Shown here: one piece after another, positions 6,198 to 8,031 of the stretch
Position numbering within the stretch: the stretch's first letter is position 1
Layout of the letters: each line of letters opens with the position of its first letter
NCBI GenBank assembly: GCA_026419635.1
Contig: JANZZB010000065.1
Location: 1 to 8,031 of the forward strand
Reading direction: 5' to 3'
Length of the DNA: 8,031 nucleotides
Source: Clostridiales bacterium
GTDB lineage: Bacteria > Bacillota > Clostridia > Oscillospirales > Butyricicoccaceae
Made by a program: the position numbers and the translations under genes
The notes under the pieces: model-generated
Told to the model about the DNA's origin: nothing
What the model saw: only the letters and a program-made list of their open reading frames with translations
Database searches by the model: none

Positions 6198-7722
6198 CTG
6201 GACACCGGAACAAAAACAGGCAATTGAAACACACACAGGGAGCCTTCTCGTCTCAGCGGCGGCAGGCTCCGGAAAGACGGCGGTTTTGGTTGAGAGGATT
6301 ATGCAAAGGATCCTTGACGACGGGGACCCGCGCGATATCGATGAGTTTTTGATTGTAACTTATACAAACGCGGCAGCTTCCGAAATGCGGTATAAGATCG
6401 CACAGGCGATCGAAAACAGATTGTCGGAAAACCCGGGTGACCGCAGACTTCTGCGTCAGCTGCGTCTGTTAAACGGTGCACAGGTGATGACGGTGCACTC
6501 GTTCTGTCTCGGTTTTTTACGCGAACATTTTCATCTGGCCGGGTTAGCGCCAGACTTTCGGGTTGCCGACCAATCGGAACTTGAAATGCTAAAGGAATCT
6601 GCAATAAAAACGGTGCTCGAGAGGGCATATGACGAAATGGATCAAAATCCAAATTTCCCAAAACTGGTGGAGTCATTTTCTGGAATGCGGGATGACAGGG
6701 CGGTTGAGGAAGTTATCTTAGGCACGTTTGAAAAGCTGCAAAGCCATTCGTTTCCCGATCAGTGGATGGAACAGGTAAAGAAGAACTTTGAGCCGTCAGA
6801 ACGTGCACGAATCGAGGATTCCGAATGGGGTTCTTACCTACTTGAGCGTGCTAAAAACGCAATTGAAAGCGGGAAACGGTATCTTTTCTCCGCTTTGGAT
6901 ACTATAAACCGGTTTCCGGTTTTACAAGAAAAATACGGACCGTCGTTCGACAGCGATCTTACGCAGTTCGACAGTTTGCTTGAGTTGATAAAAAAAGGTT
7001 CTTGGGACGACGCCGCGGCCTATGCGCAAGATATCACGTTTTTAAAGCTCGGCTCCGTAAGGAAATTTGAAGACGAAGAAGCGCTGGCGCAAATCAAGTC
7101 ATCGCGCGATACTGCGAAAAAAATCATTGCCGCGGTACAGGAAAAATATCTTCCGAAACGCTCTGAGGAGGTTGGCCGCGAGCTTGCCACAGTATCTTTG
7201 GTAGTGACCGAGCTTTTTCGACTTGTAAATAAGTTTGACACGGAGTTTTCAAAAGCGAAGAGAAAGAGAAATCTAGTCGATTTTTCCGATCTGGAGCATT
7301 TTACGGTTTCGATTCTCTGCGAAGAATATCATTTTGAGACTAAAACGGCCAAACCTTCGGACGCGGCCACTTCTGTTGCCTCACAGTTCGCCGAAATCCT
7401 CGTTGACGAGTATCAGGATACAAACGAGGTGCAGGATTTAATTTTTAACCTGGTATCAAAAAGTTCGAAAAATTTGTTTATGGTCGGTGACGTCAAACAG
7501 AGTATTTACCGTTTTAGGCTTGCTGACCCATCAATCTTTCTTCAAAAATATAACGCGTGGCCGGACGTGTCGGATGAGGCGGACAAAAATGGAGCACGAG
7601 TTATTCTTTCAAAAAACTTCCGCTCACGAAAAAGTGTTCTGGACGCAGTCAATTTCCTGTTTTGCGCCCTGCTAAAAGGCGGATTTGGCGAACTTATCTA
7701 CTCAGACAAAGAAAAGCATTGA
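6187..7722 (+). CDS. addA: ATP-dependent helicase/nuclease subunit AddA, N-terminal part up to a frameshift stop
   Basis: UvrD/Rep-type superfamily 1A helicase subunit of AddAB, which drives 3'-to-5' translocation and carries a second nuclease at its C-terminus. The start at ATG 6187 overlaps addB and has AAAGGGG (6172-6178) 8 nt upstream. Helicase motifs in order: Q motif WTPEQKQAI (5-13), Walker A AAAGSGKT (24-31), motif Ia TYTNAAASEM (58-67), TVHSF (102-106), Walker B DEYQD (407-411), motif III GDVKQSIYRFR (434-444) and motif IV NFRSR (477-481). The frame ends at TGA 7720-7722 after 511 residues, while AddA normally has about 1200. The family sequence continues in the +1 frame, so this is a 5' fragment of a frameshifted gene and not a short natural protein. 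Motifs V and VI and the nuclease domain are not in this fragment. Confidence 0.95.
   Translation: MGVNWTPEQKQAIETHTGSLLVSAAAGSGKTAVLVERIMQRILDDGDPRDIDEFLIVTYTNAAASEMRYKIAQAIENRLSENPGDRRLLRQLRLLNGAQVMTVHSFCLGFLREHFHLAGLAPDFRVADQSELEMLKESAIKTVLERAYDEMDQNPNFPKLVESFSGMRDDRAVEEVILGTFEKLQSHSFPDQWMEQVKKNFEPSERARIEDSEWGSYLLERAKNAIESGKRYLFSALDTINRFPVLQEKYGPSFDSDLTQFDSLLELIKKGSWDDAAAYAQDITFLKLGSVRKFEDEEALAQIKSSRDTAKKIIAAVQEKYLPKRSEEVGRELATVSLVVTELFRLVNKFDTEFSKAKRKRNLVDFSDLEHFTVSILCEEYHFETKTAKPSDAATSVASQFAEILVDEYQDTNEVQDLIFNLVSKSSKNLFMVGDVKQSIYRFRLADPSIFLQKYNAWPDVSDEADKNGARVILSKNFRSRKSVLDAVNFLFCALLKGGFGELIYSDKEKH
7676..7722 (+). other. addA: Frameshift interval in addA
   Basis: The upstream frame is closed by TGA at 7720-7722. 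The downstream AddA frame is closed on its left by TAA at 7673-7675. A switch of frame by +1 (one surplus base) must therefore fall inside this 47-bp stretch. The coding sense is good up to GELIYSDKEK in the first frame and from IDYDKDGD in the second, which points to the last 15 bases, where an AAAA run (7712-7715) and an AAA run (7708-7710) lie. Removing one A from the AAAA run gives an uninterrupted reading. Confidence 0.85.
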
Positions 7723-8031
7723 CTATGATAAAGATGGCGACAAATGCTATCAGACGGAGCTTTTGCTCCTGGATCGAAAGGCATCGGAAGACACTGACGG
7801 TCAGGAAGAGACGGAGAAGGCCGAAGAAGAAGCGGCTCTTGTCGCCATGCGGATCGAAGAGATGCTGAAAACGCGGTTTTTAGTAACCGACAGCGAAACA
7901 AAAGAAATGCGGCCGGTTAAACCGTCTGATATCGTAATCTTACTTCGATCGGTAACGAACAAGGCAAAGTATTTTAAGAATGCACTGGCTGCAAAGGGCA
8001 TTGCAGCATCCTCCAATACTGAGGGTGGCTT
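7718..8031 (+). CDS. addA: AddA continuation in the +1 frame, cut by the right edge
   Basis: From ATT 7718 this frame is open to the window end (104 codons plus 2 nt) and reads as the next part of AddA. It shows YQTELLLLD, a Glu/Lys-rich linker, EAALVAMRIEEML, then KPSDIVILLRSV and YFKNALAAKGI, the typical entry into the UvrD C-terminal helicase domain. There is no ribosome binding site or start codon near 7718; the first in-frame ATG is 7847, inside conserved sequence. It is therefore the displaced remainder of the gene and not a separate one. About half of AddA, including motifs V and VI and the C-terminal nuclease, lies beyond the window, so an intact product cannot be judged. Confidence 0.9.
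   Translation, partial: MDYDKDGDKCYQTELLLLDRKASEDTDGQEETEKAEEEAALVAMRIEEMLKTRFLVTDSETKEMRPVKPSDIVILLRSVTNKAKYFKNALAAKGIAASSNTEGG

Noticed and set aside
3901..6676. Minus-strand open frames inside addB and addA
   Set aside because: All are antisense shadows of strongly conserved coding sequence, without start signals of their own.
7711..7725. Programmed +1 frameshifting of the release-factor-2 type at AAG CAT TGA C
   Set aside because: The UGA-C context is weak for termination, but the preceding codon is CAU and not CUU, so +1 re-pairing of the tRNA would be poor. No well-placed Shine-Dalgarno-like stimulator is seen, and I know of no programmed shift in addA. An indel is simpler.
7662..7868. 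Open frame of 68 codons spanning the frameshift (7662-7868)
   Set aside because: It is the third frame, has basic low-complexity content and no family resemblance. The AddA continuation lies in the frame starting at 7718.
1..8031. CRISPR arrays, tRNA or rRNA genes, insertion sequences, toxin-antitoxin or defence modules
   Set aside because: No regularly spaced repeats, tRNA cloverleaf, terminal inverted repeats or transposase sequence could be seen. AddAB is a housekeeping repair enzyme here, with no defence-island neighbours.

Overview
The window reads as a chromosomal fragment of an endospore-forming, low-to-moderate G+C Firmicute. It is most likely a clostridial lineage; Oscillospirales/Ruminococcaceae-like is a guess from the overall feel of the proteins, not a tested placement. 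The grounds are a clear SpoIIR homologue (restricted to endospore formers), AddAB instead of RecBCD, an LtaS-type polyglycerolphosphate polymerase, and strong GGAGG-type ribosome binding sites. The first 19 bases are an exact Nextera/Tn5 mosaic-end adapter. The left edge is therefore the end of an assembled contig that was not trimmed, and not biology.

Layout. Bases 1-1857 (minus strand) hold an almost complete LTA synthase-like gene: five membrane segments followed by an extracellular alkaline-phosphatase-fold domain. Its last few codons are lost at the adapter. A 188-bp divergent intergenic region (1858-2045) carries a sigma-F-like promoter for the rightward gene and an extended -10 promoter for the leftward gene; the two overlap on the same bases. 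spoIIR (2046-2660, plus strand) follows. After it comes an unusually structured spacer: two back-to-back hairpins (2682-2733), then a textbook intrinsic terminator (2735-2762). addB (2805-6197) and addA (6187 to the right edge) form an overlapping two-gene operon with an 11-nt overlap, encoding the double-strand-break resection helicase-nuclease.

addA is broken in this sequence. Frame 1 stops at a TGA at 7720-7722 after motif IV of the helicase. The missing continuation of AddA is readable without interruption in the +1 frame from about 7718 to the window end. The shift must lie between 7676 and 7722. A one-base insertion error near an AAAA run, or a real mutation, is more likely than programmed frameshifting.

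How the genes relate: SpoIIR is the forespore-made secreted signal that triggers SpoIIGA to process pro-sigma-E in the mother cell. The LtaS-like enzyme works on the outer face of the membrane in cell-envelope polymer synthesis. AddAB resects DNA ends for RecA. Apart from addB-addA there is no sign that they form one pathway; the terminator separates spoIIR from addBA. I see no evidence of a new biological system here. The items most worth checking are the addA frameshift, the triple-hairpin spacer and the overlapping divergent promoters.
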